Source: Poriferisodalis sp965208485 (GTDB lineage Bacteria; Actinomycetota; Acidimicrobiia; Acidimicrobiales; Poriferisodalaceae). Taken from it: a stretch of DNA of 64,000 bases. Under the pieces are notes generated by a model. The model searched no databases, was not told the DNA's origin, and saw only the letters and a list, made by a program, of their open reading frames with translations. The DNA lies in assembly GCF_965208485.1 (NCBI RefSeq), contig NZ_OZ242344.1, positions 2,666,001-2,730,000 of the forward strand. The letters are read 5' to 3'. How positions within the stretch are numbered: the stretch's first letter is position 1; every line of letters starts with the position of its first letter. The position numbers and the translations under genes were made by a program. Positions 43,940-52,384 of the stretch are shown one piece after another.

Positions 43940-45676
43940 TCATGCCGCTGAACCCTCAATCTCCACCGTGACCACGTCGAGGCCGTAGTACTTGCGGTGA
44001 CGCACGGCTGTGGCGTAGTGCCTCAGCAGGCGGAACGAGAGATCGCTGATATTCGACAGCCCGGCTTCCTCGCTGATGTAGTCGATCCGGTCTTTCAAGT
44101 TCTCCTCGGAAAACACCGCCAAGAACTCCAGTTCCACCCAGCCGGTGCCGGGACGCAGATTGAGCACGACACGAGGGGGCTGCGCGGACTCGTGCTCGTC
44201 GCGCAGCTGCATCATTGCCGTCAACGTCTCCTCCCCGGCCGCGCGCAGGCGCCTGATCGAAGCGTCGTTCCACTTCAGTCCGGCACCGGCTTCCCGCAGG
44301 AACGCATCCAGGTCCCCCAGGACAGCCAAGTCCAGCACCGTGTCGAGGCGGCGGCGCCGTGCTGCGGTCAACTCCAGCACCGCTGTCAGCACCACAGCGC
44401 AGAGGACGCCCACGAGCACCCCGTTGCTCAGCACTGCGGCTAGAGGCGAGTCACCAGCGGCCCAGAGGCTGCCGTGGCTCTGCAGACCGATCGCTATTGA
44501 CAGGGGCAGTCCTACGACGAACGCTCGCTGCCGCGTCAGCCCGTCTCGTGCAGCCGCGCGCATGCCTTCGGTGAACAGCATCCCCATGATGACCATCAGC
44601 AGGGCACCGCTGATCGGGCGGGGAATAGTGAGCAACGCGGCGACCGCCTTGGGCAGCAGTGCCAACGCCACGAGCAGTGCGCCGATGAACGCGCCCACCC
44701 GACGCGCCGCGACGCCCGTGAAGTTCATCAACGCGACCGTTGTGGGCAGGTACGCAATGGTGGGCGGGACGCCCGCGACTCCCGAGAGCAGGACGGCCGC
44801 GCCGCCGACGTTCACCGTCTGCTGCACGCCTCTGAAATCGACAGATTGCGGGTTGCGACGGCTGGCCTGCTGGATCGTCGCGCCCTCGCTGGCAGACCTG
44901 ACCGAGACCACAACGCTGACAATGAGAAACACCGGCAGCAATGCCCAGAAATCTCCGTTCAGGACCGAGCCAAGGCCGGGCCAGCCTTCAACATGGGGAA
45001 GCTCGAACCATGACGCGTCTACGACATGGCCGGGGTCGTACACGCCCAACGGCACCGCAACGATGCAGCCGGCGGCAATGGCTGTCGGCATAGCCCACAA
45101 ATTCCAGAGTCCGCTGCCCCGCAGCACCGCCAGCGCCGTGGCCACCAGCACCACCACTGCCACGAGCAGTCCTGCGACATCCGAAGCACCGTCGGGCACG
45201 TCGTTGAGCCGGTGCATGGCGATGGGCATGGCCGACACCGCAATCAGCATGAACGCCACGCCGGACACCGTCGGCGTGATCAGTCGCCGCAGCCTCGCCA
45301 GCCATGCGGCCGTTGCGAACTGCACCAGCGACGACGACGCCACCAAGCTGGACATCAGCGCCAGACCGCCCGTGTCGACGGCGAGCACGCAAGCAGCGAG
45401 ATACGGGACTCCAGAACCCATCAGCAAGACGCAGCCCGGACCGACCCGTCCCAGCCGCGAAGCATGAAGCGATGTCACGAGGCCGGCAACGACCAACGCA
45501 CCAACGATGGCCCAACGTGCATAGCTGCCGTCATCCTTGAAGGCTGCAGCGAAGATGACGACGAACGCAGTGACATTGGTGACGATCAGAGCGGTGCCCT
45601 GCAACGCCACATTGAGCGTCAGCAGCGCGGGCGGGCGTTCGTCGGGTTCGTAGCGAATCTGCTCGTTCGCTGGCAT
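43940..45676 (-). CDS. NCS2-type nucleobase permease with ATPase-like C-terminal domain
   Basis: Protein of 578 aa from ATG 45676 (MPANEQIRYEPDERPP), the first start that leads straight into the family's N-terminus; the frame is open for another 128 codons without homology. About 12-14 membrane segments match xanthine/uracil permeases (PPALLTLNVALQGTALIVTN at the start; VNVGGAAVLLSGVAGVPP in the substrate region). Residues about 445-578 are a soluble tail with WNDASIRRLRAAGEETLTAM, LEFLAVF and FRLLRHYATAVRHRKYYG followed by DVVTVEI. This pattern resembles the N-box and last strand of RsbW-like histidine-kinase-type ATPases, a tentative reading. The substrate is unknown. Confidence 0.8.
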   Translation of the reverse strand: MPANEQIRYEPDERPPALLTLNVALQGTALIVTNVTAFVVIFAAAFKDDGSYARWAIVGALVVAGLVTSLHASRLGRVGPGCVLLMGSGVPYLAACVLAVDTGGLALMSSLVASSSLVQFATAAWLARLRRLITPTVSGVAFMLIAVSAMPIAMHRLNDVPDGASDVAGLLVAVVVLVATALAVLRGSGLWNLWAMPTAIAAGCIVAVPLGVYDPGHVVDASWFELPHVEGWPGLGSVLNGDFWALLPVFLIVSVVVSVRSASEGATIQQASRRNPQSVDFRGVQQTVNVGGAAVLLSGVAGVPPTIAYLPTTVALMNFTGVAARRVGAFIGALLVALALLPKAVAALLTIPRPISGALLMVIMGMLFTEGMRAAARDGLTRQRAFVVGLPLSIAIGLQSHGSLWAAGDSPLAAVLSNGVLVGVLCAVVLTAVLELTAARRRRLDTVLDLAVLGDLDAFLREAGAGLKWNDASIRRLRAAGEETLTAMMQLRDEHESAQPPRVVLNLRPGTGWVELEFLAVFSEENLKDRIDYISEEAGLSNISDLSFRLLRHYATAVRHRKYYGLDVVTVEIEGSAA

Positions 45677-45864
45677 CTGACACACCCGCGGTCCGCTCGG
45701 TGCCGGGTACGCGCTAGCTCGACAACCTCGGCCCCGGCCTGCGCACATCCTATGAGAGCGAGTCGCGGGACCGAGTGGCCCGCGACCGCCATCAGCCGCA
45801 GCGGCATACCGCGCAGCCGGTCCTTCTGGCAGGAGATGATGCGGCGGGACAGGCTTGAAGACTG

Positions 45865-46158
45865 GTGCGGGACACATCGAACCCGAGGCAGCGGGATGAG
45901 CCAGCGGACGCGGCGACGCCGTGGTCGGTCGCTGCGGCGGCTGCGGTGGCGATGTCTGCAGGGCTGCTGCTGACCTCCGTCTCGAATGCGCTCTGGCAGA
46001 CCTATGCCACCTTTGGCGTGCTAGTCGGATCGGCGGTGTGCGGATTCGTGATCGACGCAACCGGGTTCGGGCCCGCTATCGGTCTCGTCACCATCGCGAG
46101 CCTCATTGCGCTCGGCTGGCTGGCAATGCCGCAGCGTGTCATATCCTCCACCGGGTGA
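45865..46158 (+). CDS. Small membrane protein resembling the C-terminus of an MFS transporter
   Basis: Protein of 97 aa starting at GTG with two or three hydrophobic segments (SVAAAAAVAMSAGLLL, FGVLVGSAVCGFVIDATGFG, AIGLVTIASLIALGWLAM). FGVLVGSAVCGFVIDATG is reminiscent of the last helices of major-facilitator transporters, so it may be a remnant. However, its TGA overlaps the GTG of the methyltransferase gene by 4 bases, which suggests a translated, coupled gene. Confidence 0.5.
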   Translation: MRDTSNPRQRDEPADAATPWSVAAAAAVAMSAGLLLTSVSNALWQTYATFGVLVGSAVCGFVIDATGFGPAIGLVTIASLIALGWLAMPQRVISSTG

Positions 46159-47192
46159 ACAGCATCTGGCAGGTCGCGCGTGGACTGAAGGCGTCCTACC
46201 GAGACTCGGATCTCCGCGGCAGGGTGGCGAAGCTGAACGGCCGGCTCGACCAGACGTCGGCACCCGGTGACAGTGCCGGCCTGGACCATGCCGAGACCGC
46301 TCGGGAGTACTACGACATCTGCAGCCATCTCATGGTGTACGGCTGGGGCGAGTCCCTCCACTTCGCGCCACTGAGGAGACAGGAGAGTCTGGATGACTCC
46401 AAGCTCGGGCATCAGCGATTGATGATCGACAAGCTGGACCTGCGCCCCGGCATGTCAGTCATCGATGTCGGTTGCGGGATCGGCGGACCGATGCGGACGG
46501 TGGTCCGAGAAGCAGGCGTCAAGGTCACCGGCATCAACAGCAGCGAAGTCCAACTGGTCAGGGCACGGCAGTTGACCGCCGAAGCGGGCCTCACCGACAT
46601 GATCGACTACGTCGAAACCAGCTTCATGGACATGGGTGCCATCGAAGACGACACGTACGACCGGGCCTACGCGATCGAATCGACGTGTCACGCGCCGGAC
46701 AAGGTCGGTGCGTTCACGGAGATCTCGCGTGTGCTGAAACCGGGGGCGCTGCTGTGGGGTCAGGAAATGTGCCTGACGGACAGGTTCGATCCCGCCAGCT
46801 CGACGCACCGAGACATCGAACGGGAACTCATGCGCGGCATCGCGCTCCGCAAGATTGCAACGTTCGCCGAAGTGAACCAAGCGCTCGAGGCGGCGGGATT
46901 CGAGGTCATCGAAGGAAAAGATTACGGCACCCCCGAGAACGGCTCGACAACTCCGTGGTACCAGCCGATGGAGGCGCGCAGTGGCACTCGCAACAACACG
47001 CTGCGAGGAACGCCGTTGGGTCGACGGCTCGCGATCGCCTCAGCACGCGGCGCAGAAGCCCTGAGCGTGCTGCCCAGGGGTACCGCCGAGGTCGCCAAGC
47101 TGCTGGACCGCACCGCCGACGCCTACGTTGCCGGCGGCAAGACGGGAATCTTCACGCCGCTGTACTGCTTCGTGGCCCGCAAGCCTCACTGA
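46155..47192 (+). CDS. Sterol 24-C-methyltransferase-like SAM-dependent methyltransferase
   Basis: Protein of 345 aa from GTG 46155. The Erg6/SMT region I-like motif YYDICSHLMVYGWGESLHFA is at about 51-70, the SAM motif DVGCGIGGPM at about 103-112, an AIESTCHAPDK motif near 173 (SMT family: EATCHAP), then VLKPGALLWGQE. The sterol-methyltransferase C-terminal domain ends FTPLYCFVARKP. In eukaryotes the enzyme adds a methyl to C24 of the sterol side chain; a sterol or other isoprenoid substrate is likely here but unproven. It is coupled to the small membrane gene before it. A GTGCCCgcaGGGCAC hairpin at 47201-47215 follows its stop. Confidence 0.87.
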   Translation: MNSIWQVARGLKASYRDSDLRGRVAKLNGRLDQTSAPGDSAGLDHAETAREYYDICSHLMVYGWGESLHFAPLRRQESLDDSKLGHQRLMIDKLDLRPGMSVIDVGCGIGGPMRTVVREAGVKVTGINSSEVQLVRARQLTAEAGLTDMIDYVETSFMDMGAIEDDTYDRAYAIESTCHAPDKVGAFTEISRVLKPGALLWGQEMCLTDRFDPASSTHRDIERELMRGIALRKIATFAEVNQALEAAGFEVIEGKDYGTPENGSTTPWYQPMEARSGTRNNTLRGTPLGRRLAIASARGAEALSVLPRGTAEVAKLLDRTADAYVAGGKTGIFTPLYCFVARKPH

Positions 47193-47234
47193 GTCCCGCG
47201 GTGCCCGCAGGGCACGTCTGCTAGGAAATCCCGC

Positions 47235-48137
47235 ATGAACATGCCTGCCATTTCGCTGGCCGCGGTACGCGGCCGCCGTGAACGCACTCTGGAAATTGCC
47301 GCTGAGATCGAGCAACGAGGCTTCAGCGGCATCTACTGCCCCTCCATGGGCGATCCGGTGGCGCTGTGCCAAGCGATCGCTCACGTGACCGACGAAATCC
47401 AGTTCGGCACTTCGGTGCAGCCGATCTACTTCCGCAACCCCGTCGACATAGCCGCGACCGCGGCCTTCATTCACGAGATCTCCGGCGGTCGCTTCTGGCT
47501 GGGCATCGGCGTCACTCACGGCCCCGTGCACGAACGGCTCGGCATCACGCCCGGCAAGCCGCTGTCGGACATCCGCGAGTACATCGCCGCGATGGAGGCC
47601 GCATCGGCGCAGCACGGCGAACTGCCTCCGATCGTGCTCGCCACGCTGCGCCAGCGCATGGCAGAGCTGTCCGCTGAGGTCAGCTCCGGCGCCGTGTGGG
47701 CGAATGCAAGCTGCAACGACTTCAGCAACTCAGTGGCACACCTCGGCGATGCGGCCCACCGTGATGACTTCTTCGTCGGGAACATGATCCCGACCGTCGT
47801 CGATGACGATCGGGCCGCTGGCGCCGCCCGCAACCGCAAGACCCTGGCGGGCTACGTGGCGCTCCCGAACTACCGGAACTACTGGAAGCAGGCCGGCTGG
47901 ATCGACGAGATGGAGGCGGCCGAGACGGCGATCGCTGCAGGCGACACCGAGGCGTTGCATCGCGCGATGACCGACGAGTGGCTGTCGAACGCAACGCTGT
48001 ACGGGTCGGCGTCACAGGTGCGCGACGGCGTCGAGGCCTGGTTCGATACCGGCTGCAAGACACCGATCCTGGTGCCGTCGAGCACGAGCGGCGGGCAGCT
48101 CAAGGCGCTGGAGGAGCTGTTCGAGACGTTCGCTTGA
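47235..48137 (+). CDS. LLM-class (luciferase-like) flavin/F420-dependent oxidoreductase
   Basis: Protein of 300 aa. A TIM-barrel luciferase-like monooxygenase family member: EIEQRGFSGIYCPS, IQFGTSVQPIYFRNPVDIA and ISGGRFWLGIGVTHG are the family's first half, and GSASQVRDGVEAWFDTG the last helix. In actinobacteria such enzymes mostly use F420 or FMN; which, and on what substrate, is not visible. It lies 42 bp after the methyltransferase gene and 51 bp before another LLM gene. Confidence 0.9.
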   Translation: MNMPAISLAAVRGRRERTLEIAAEIEQRGFSGIYCPSMGDPVALCQAIAHVTDEIQFGTSVQPIYFRNPVDIAATAAFIHEISGGRFWLGIGVTHGPVHERLGITPGKPLSDIREYIAAMEAASAQHGELPPIVLATLRQRMAELSAEVSSGAVWANASCNDFSNSVAHLGDAAHRDDFFVGNMIPTVVDDDRAAGAARNRKTLAGYVALPNYRNYWKQAGWIDEMEAAETAIAAGDTEALHRAMTDEWLSNATLYGSASQVRDGVEAWFDTGCKTPILVPSSTSGGQLKALEELFETFA

Positions 48138-48188
48138 CGGTCATCATCACCCGGACAGGCCACCGAGGGCGCCGTTACGCTCCAAGAC

Positions 48189-49085
48189 ATGCATATCGAG
48201 CTGTTCGGATTCGACACCACCCCTGAGCGCTTCGAGGCCAGCCTGCGTGACGCCCGGGCACAGGGATTCGGTCGCTACTGGACGCCCCAGATCTTCGGCC
48301 ACGATGCGCTGACCACCATCGCCGTCGCCGCACGCGATGTCCCCGACATCCGCGTCGGGACCTCGGTGGTTCCGACGTACCCGCGCCACCCGATGATGCT
48401 CGCCCAGCAGGCGCTCACGACCCAGTCGATCATCGACGGCCGGCTGGATCTCGGCATCGGGCCTTCGCACAAGCCGGTGGTCGAGGGAATGTGGGGCTAC
48501 TCGTTCGACCGGCCGATCGCGCACATGCGCGACTACCTGACCATCCTCACCAAGCTGCTCACGGATCGTCGCGTGTCTCACGGCGGCGATGCCGTCACGG
48601 GACGGGGCGAGATCACACCCCCGCCGGCTGATCCGCCCCCAGTGTTCGTTGCGGCGCTCGGCAGCCAGCTGCTGCGCCTGACCGGTCGGATAGCCGACGG
48701 CACCATCACTTGGATGACCGGTCCGGCAACTCTCGCGAATCACACGGCCCCTACGATCAACCAGGCAGCGGCAGAGGCCGGCAGACCGGCACCGCAGATC
48801 GTGGCTGGTTTTCCCGTGTGCGTGACCGACGACGTCGACACAGCCCGCGCCCGAGCCGCCAAGGATCTGGTGGTGTACGGCACGCTGCCGAGCTACCGGG
48901 CCATGCTTGACCGCGAGGGGCTCGGCGGCCCCGAGGACATCGCCATCATCGGCAACGCCGCCGAAGTCAGCGACCGCATCAACGGGCTCGCCGAATGCGG
49001 TGTGACGTCGTTCGCCGGCTCCGCCTTCGGCACCCTCGACGAGCAGGCAGCCACCCGCGAGACGCTCATCAGCCTGCTCGGCTGA
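48189..49085 (+). CDS. LLM-class F420-dependent oxidoreductase
   Basis: Protein of 298 aa. It begins MHIELFGFDTTPERFEASL and has RDVPDIRVGTSVVPTYPRHP, DGRLDLGIGPSHKPVVEGM and GRIADGTITWMTGP, the pattern of an F420-dependent LLM subfamily common in mycobacteria and relatives. It is only distantly similar to the LLM protein just before it. The two may serve one pathway with the methyltransferase, which is inference from spacing. Confidence 0.9.
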   Translation: MHIELFGFDTTPERFEASLRDARAQGFGRYWTPQIFGHDALTTIAVAARDVPDIRVGTSVVPTYPRHPMMLAQQALTTQSIIDGRLDLGIGPSHKPVVEGMWGYSFDRPIAHMRDYLTILTKLLTDRRVSHGGDAVTGRGEITPPPADPPPVFVAALGSQLLRLTGRIADGTITWMTGPATLANHTAPTINQAAAEAGRPAPQIVAGFPVCVTDDVDTARARAAKDLVVYGTLPSYRAMLDREGLGGPEDIAIIGNAAEVSDRINGLAECGVTSFAGSAFGTLDEQAATRETLISLLG

Positions 49086-49103
49086 GCACGCGCTCTCGAC
49101 CGC

Positions 49104-50126
49104 CTATTCGGCGTGCGGGTCCGTCAGCTCTGCTGAGGAGCCGCTCGGGTCGGCAGGCACGTTCGTTGTCGCACCCCTTGCCTCCCGCTCTTGTTCCCAA
49201 TCTCGATTGGATACCGGCTCACAGGCCGCTCGGGCCACGGCTTCGCCTGCCGGCTCAGCCTCTGGGTCTGACGGGGTGTCACCAGCACCGGCATCTGCGA
49301 CGGGTCCGCGGCGCAGACCCACCAGCACCGCCACGAGCGCCGCGAAACCCACGACCATGCTGGTCCACACGTTGAACCGCAGGCCCCCCAGCTCGTTGAC
49401 GGTGTCGATGCGCAGCAGCTCGATCCAGAGGCGCCCGGCGGTGTAGCCCAGCACATACATCGCGAACAGGTAGCCGGCGCGCAGGCGCGGCAGCACCTTG
49501 GGGATCACCCGCACCAGCGTTGCCGCCAGGGCCAGATTCCACAGCGCCTCGTATGCGAACGTCGGATGAAATGTCTCTTCGAGGCCATAGCCGGCGACAC
49601 GGTGAGCCTGGTCGATCTCCAGAGCCCACGGCAGATCGGTCGGCCGCCCGTACAGCTCTTGGTTGAACCAGTTCCCCAGCCGGCCGATGGCTTGAGCCAC
49701 TGGGAGCGCTGGCGCAAGTGCGTCAAGCATCGTCCCGACGCTGTGCCCATCCCGCCGAAGCCGCCACACCGCCACCAAGACGCCGGCCGAGATGCCGCCC
49801 CAGATGCCCAGGCCGCCCTGCCAGATCTTCACCACATCGCCGAGATTGTCCTGGTAGCGATCGAAGTCGGTGAGCACGTGATACAGCCGGGCGCCGATCA
49901 ACCCAGCAGCAACCGCCCCGATCGCGACCGTCCCGACGAGATCGTTGGCGTTGGCCCGGTACGCCTCGTCGCGGTCTGCGATGGCGCGACGCCACCGGCG
50001 GCTGGTGATCCACACGGCTACCAGCACAGCCACCGCGAGAACAAGGCCATAGGCTCGAATGTCCAGCGGACCGAGCGAGATGTAGCTCCGTGACGGGCTC
50101 GGAATGGACGCCAGCAGGTGACTCAT
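49104..50126 (-). CDS. lgt: Prolipoprotein diacylglyceryl transferase
   Basis: Protein of 340 aa from ATG 50126 (an in-frame GTG lies at 50135). Seven membrane segments with the Lgt signature GRLGNWFNQELYGRPT near 150 and the conserved RAYGL and GGLGIWGG segments. It transfers diacylglycerol from phosphatidylglycerol to the lipobox Cys of prolipoproteins, several of which are encoded in this window. The last 65 residues are a hydrophilic tail rich in Ala, Glu and Pro, beyond the usual end; part of the tail is encoded by a dispersed repeat (copy A). Confidence 0.93.
   Translation of the reverse strand: MSHLLASIPSPSRSYISLGPLDIRAYGLVLAVAVLVAVWITSRRWRRAIADRDEAYRANANDLVGTVAIGAVAAGLIGARLYHVLTDFDRYQDNLGDVVKIWQGGLGIWGGISAGVLVAVWRLRRDGHSVGTMLDALAPALPVAQAIGRLGNWFNQELYGRPTDLPWALEIDQAHRVAGYGLEETFHPTFAYEALWNLALAATLVRVIPKVLPRLRAGYLFAMYVLGYTAGRLWIELLRIDTVNELGGLRFNVWTSMVVGFAALVAVLVGLRRGPVADAGAGDTPSDPEAEPAGEAVARAACEPVSNRDWEQEREARGATTNVPADPSGSSAELTDPHAE
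49165..49262. repeat. Dispersed repeat, copy A (within the lgt 3' end)
   Basis: This stretch is about 80% identical to copy B at 50944-51032 over most of its length, sharing gattggat and ggctcacaggccgctcgggcc. Its right half is almost identical to copy C upstream of dapB. It contains the short palindrome CCAATCtcGATTGG. In lgt it is read in frame as part of the non-conserved tail. Confidence 0.75.
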
Positions 50127-50177
50127 CGCAGTCACGCCGCTACCGGCCGCAAACGCGAGAACAAGGAATCACGAATC

Positions 50178-50915
50178 ATGACTGCGACAGGGTACGCAGA
50201 GGCGCGAGCGGCCGAGGGCGCGCGACTGACCGCCATCGCCGCCGAGGCCGAGGCTTCCGGCAGCGACCTGCGCCGGCAGGTTCCCAGCTGCCCCGGCTGG
50301 GACCTCGAGGAGCTCATCGAGCACTGCGCCACGGTCTGGACGTTCGTGACCGGCAGCATCGCCGCAGGCGAGCGCACCGATCCCGCAGCAGTCACCCGCC
50401 CCGACGGCCCGATCTCGCGCTGGCACGACGAAGCGTTCAGCACACTGACCGGCGTGCTGGAATCCCGCCAGCCTGATGAGGGCACATGGACCTGGGACCC
50501 GCAGCACCAGTCGATGAGTTTCTGGTGGCGGCGAATGGCACACGAGACGACCCTGCACCGATGGGACGCTGAGGCGGCGCTGGGCGCGACACCAGCGCCC
50601 ATCGATCCTGAGCTGGCAGTCGACGGCATCGACGAGCTGTTCGACGTCTACGTGAGGCTTCGGAATCCGACCGCATTCGCGGGCGACGGCGAGACCGTCC
50701 ATCTGCACGCCACCGACGCTCACGGCGAGTGGGTCATCACTCGCGGTCCCGACGGCATGACGGTTGAGCACACCCACGAGAAGTCCGACGTCGCCGCGCG
50801 AGGACTCGCACAAGACCTGCTGCTGTTCGTGTGGGGTCGAGTCGGCCCCGAGCAGCTCGAAACCTTCGGTGACACCGCCCTGTTGGAGGATTGGCAGCGC
50901 CTCGTGCGCTTCTGA
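50178..50915 (+). CDS. Maleylpyruvate isomerase-family (DinB-like, mycothiol-type) protein
   Basis: Protein of 245 aa from ATG 50178. PSCPGWDLEELIEHCATVW carries the mycothiol-dependent maleylpyruvate isomerase N-terminal metal-site helix, MAHETTLHRWDAE supplies the His-containing second helix, and the C-terminal half fits the MDMPI C-domain. Members use mycothiol or a metal site in thiol-dependent isomerisation or unknown reactions; the actual substrate is not evident. It diverges from lgt with 51 bp between them. Confidence 0.85.
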   Translation: MTATGYAEARAAEGARLTAIAAEAEASGSDLRRQVPSCPGWDLEELIEHCATVWTFVTGSIAAGERTDPAAVTRPDGPISRWHDEAFSTLTGVLESRQPDEGTWTWDPQHQSMSFWWRRMAHETTLHRWDAEAALGATPAPIDPELAVDGIDELFDVYVRLRNPTAFAGDGETVHLHATDAHGEWVITRGPDGMTVEHTHEKSDVAARGLAQDLLLFVWGRVGPEQLETFGDTALLEDWQRLVRF

Positions 50916-50943
50916 ACAGCAGTGCCCCGAGATGAGCTTTCTG

Positions 50944-51032
50944 CTTGTCGCACCCGTTGTTTCTCGCTCTGTCCCCAATCTGGATTGGATGCAGGCTCAC
51001 AGGCCGCTCGGGCCTCGGCTTTGCCTCTGAGC
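50944..51032. repeat. Dispersed repeat, copy B
   Basis: This copy lies between the stop codons of two convergent genes (50915 and 51053). It shares cttgtcgcaccc, ccccaatctggattggat and ggctcacaggccgctcgggcc with copy A, and diverges after ggctttgcct. Confidence 0.75.
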
Positions 51033-51052
51033 AGCCGCCAAGATCAGCAGCG

Positions 51053-52039
51053 CTACAGGCGCGCTCCTTCGTAGACGGCAGCCCGTACACCCCGCTCCGC
51101 CAACCCGGCGAGCCACGGCAGCGGCTCGTCAAGCATCCCCAAGCCCCACGCGCCCGAGGGCAGCTCATCGGCCAAGGCCCACCCGGCAGCGGTCGCAGCC
51201 ACCGCCGCCGCCGCCGCACTGGGATGATCGATCACACCCAGCACATCGGTGCAGTGCCGACCGTCGCGCAGCCCCCGCAGCTCGACCCGCACTCCCCCGG
51301 GTCCGCCTTCAGGATGAGGCGGCCGCAGCATCGGCAGCATCGCCGTCAGGCGGTCTCGGCGCGTGCCGGCCACACGAGCCGTGACACGCTCGACGTCGCT
51401 GAATGCCGGCACCAGCAGCAGCGCATCCGGCAATGCAGCCCGGTAGCAGTCATGAGCACCGAGCGGATCGGGAAACCACACCAGCTCGCGCCCCGAACCG
51501 CCGCGGCGCCGACGCCATTCCCCGTCGCGCCAGTCGATCGAAATGCCGGTCCGGGCACGGTGCAGTTGGCGCTGGTTGGCAGGTCCGCCGGTGCCCATCC
51601 GGGCGATGTGGACTTCGGTGACGACGTCGAACTGCGCGGCGCCGTGGCGTGCCAGCAGGCAGCTGTAGCCGGGTGAGAAACCAGCGCCGATCACGACCGA
51701 GCGGTCTGTGCTGAGGGCACGCTTGTCGAGCGCCAGCAACTCTTCTACATCCGCGATCGCAGCCGAGAGCGACACGACATGAGCCCCGGCGCGCAGCGCC
51801 TTGTCGGCCAGTGCCGCGTGACCCCCGCTCGGCAGGCTCAGCACCACAACATCAGCGTCGGGCAGCGCGCCCGGCTCCACAACCTCTACATCCACATCCA
51901 GCAGTTGCGCGGCGAGTCCGCGCAGCCGTGCAGTGTGACGCGAACCCAGCACCAAGCGATCCACATCGTGACGGGAGGCCAACTGGCGGGCGATGCGCTG
52001 ACCCACGGCACCAGCGCCGATGACGGCCGCTGTGCTCAT
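51053..52039 (-). CDS. Saccharopine-dehydrogenase-like NAD(P)-binding protein
   Basis: Protein of 328 aa from ATG 52039 (MSTAAVIGAGAVGQRIAR), directly at the Rossmann glycine loop GAGAVG; the frame extends 12 codons upstream without conserved sequence. DADVVVLSLPSGGHAALADKA and AGFSPGYSCLLARHG fit the saccharopine dehydrogenase NADP-binding family, whose members include lysine-pathway enzymes and many of unknown substrate. Shorter than true saccharopine dehydrogenases (about 390 aa), so the specific reaction is unknown. Confidence 0.8.
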   Translation of the reverse strand: MSTAAVIGAGAVGQRIARQLASRHDVDRLVLGSRHTARLRGLAAQLLDVDVEVVEPGALPDADVVVLSLPSGGHAALADKALRAGAHVVSLSAAIADVEELLALDKRALSTDRSVVIGAGFSPGYSCLLARHGAAQFDVVTEVHIARMGTGGPANQRQLHRARTGISIDWRDGEWRRRRGGSGRELVWFPDPLGAHDCYRAALPDALLLVPAFSDVERVTARVAGTRRDRLTAMLPMLRPPHPEGGPGGVRVELRGLRDGRHCTDVLGVIDHPSAAAAAVAATAAGWALADELPSGAWGLGMLDEPLPWLAGLAERGVRAAVYEGARL

Positions 52040-52071
52040 CGGTGTGTCGGGCTCATCGGGCGACTGCCTGA

Positions 52072-52212
52072 TCACCGCAGGTCAGGACCGGCCAGCTCCC
52101 GCCAGCTGCCTTCACGACGGGGAGTTTCCTGGGGCGAGCGCAGCCGCAGGACGACGGTGATCAGCCCGCCCACCACACTGGCAAGAAGCGCACGCCGCAG
52201 CAGGTTCATCAT
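52072..52212 (-). CDS. 46-aa single-membrane-span protein next to tRNA-Ile
   Basis: The ATG at 52212 (or 52209) lies two bases after the tRNA-Ile gene. The product is MMNLLRRALLASVVGGLITVV (one membrane helix) followed by a polar tail ending REGSWRELAGPDLR. In actinobacteria a small membrane protein family (DLW-39) is commonly found downstream of the gyrA/tRNA region; position, size and layout fit, while sequence similarity is only loose. Function unknown. Confidence 0.5.
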   Translation of the reverse strand: MMNLLRRALLASVVGGLITVVLRLRSPQETPRREGSWRELAGPDLR

Positions 52213-52213
52213 G

Positions 52214-52287
<74 letters not shown>

Positions 52288-52384
52288 GCGGGGCCGCTCA
52301 CGTTACCGGTCGACGACGAAGCGAGCCACGCGTGATCGACGAGCCGTTGTCTTGGGGGACGCTTCGGACCCGGGGCTTCGGCGT

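Noticed and set aside
45677..46060. N-terminal extension of the NCS2 permease
   Set aside because: The extra 128 codons are Arg/Pro/His-rich and overlap the divergent promoter and gene; the family start is at ATG 45676.
47201..47215. Terminator after the methyltransferase gene
   Set aside because: Six-bp GTGCCC/GGGCAC stem with a 3-base loop but no T-rich tail; kept only as a remark.
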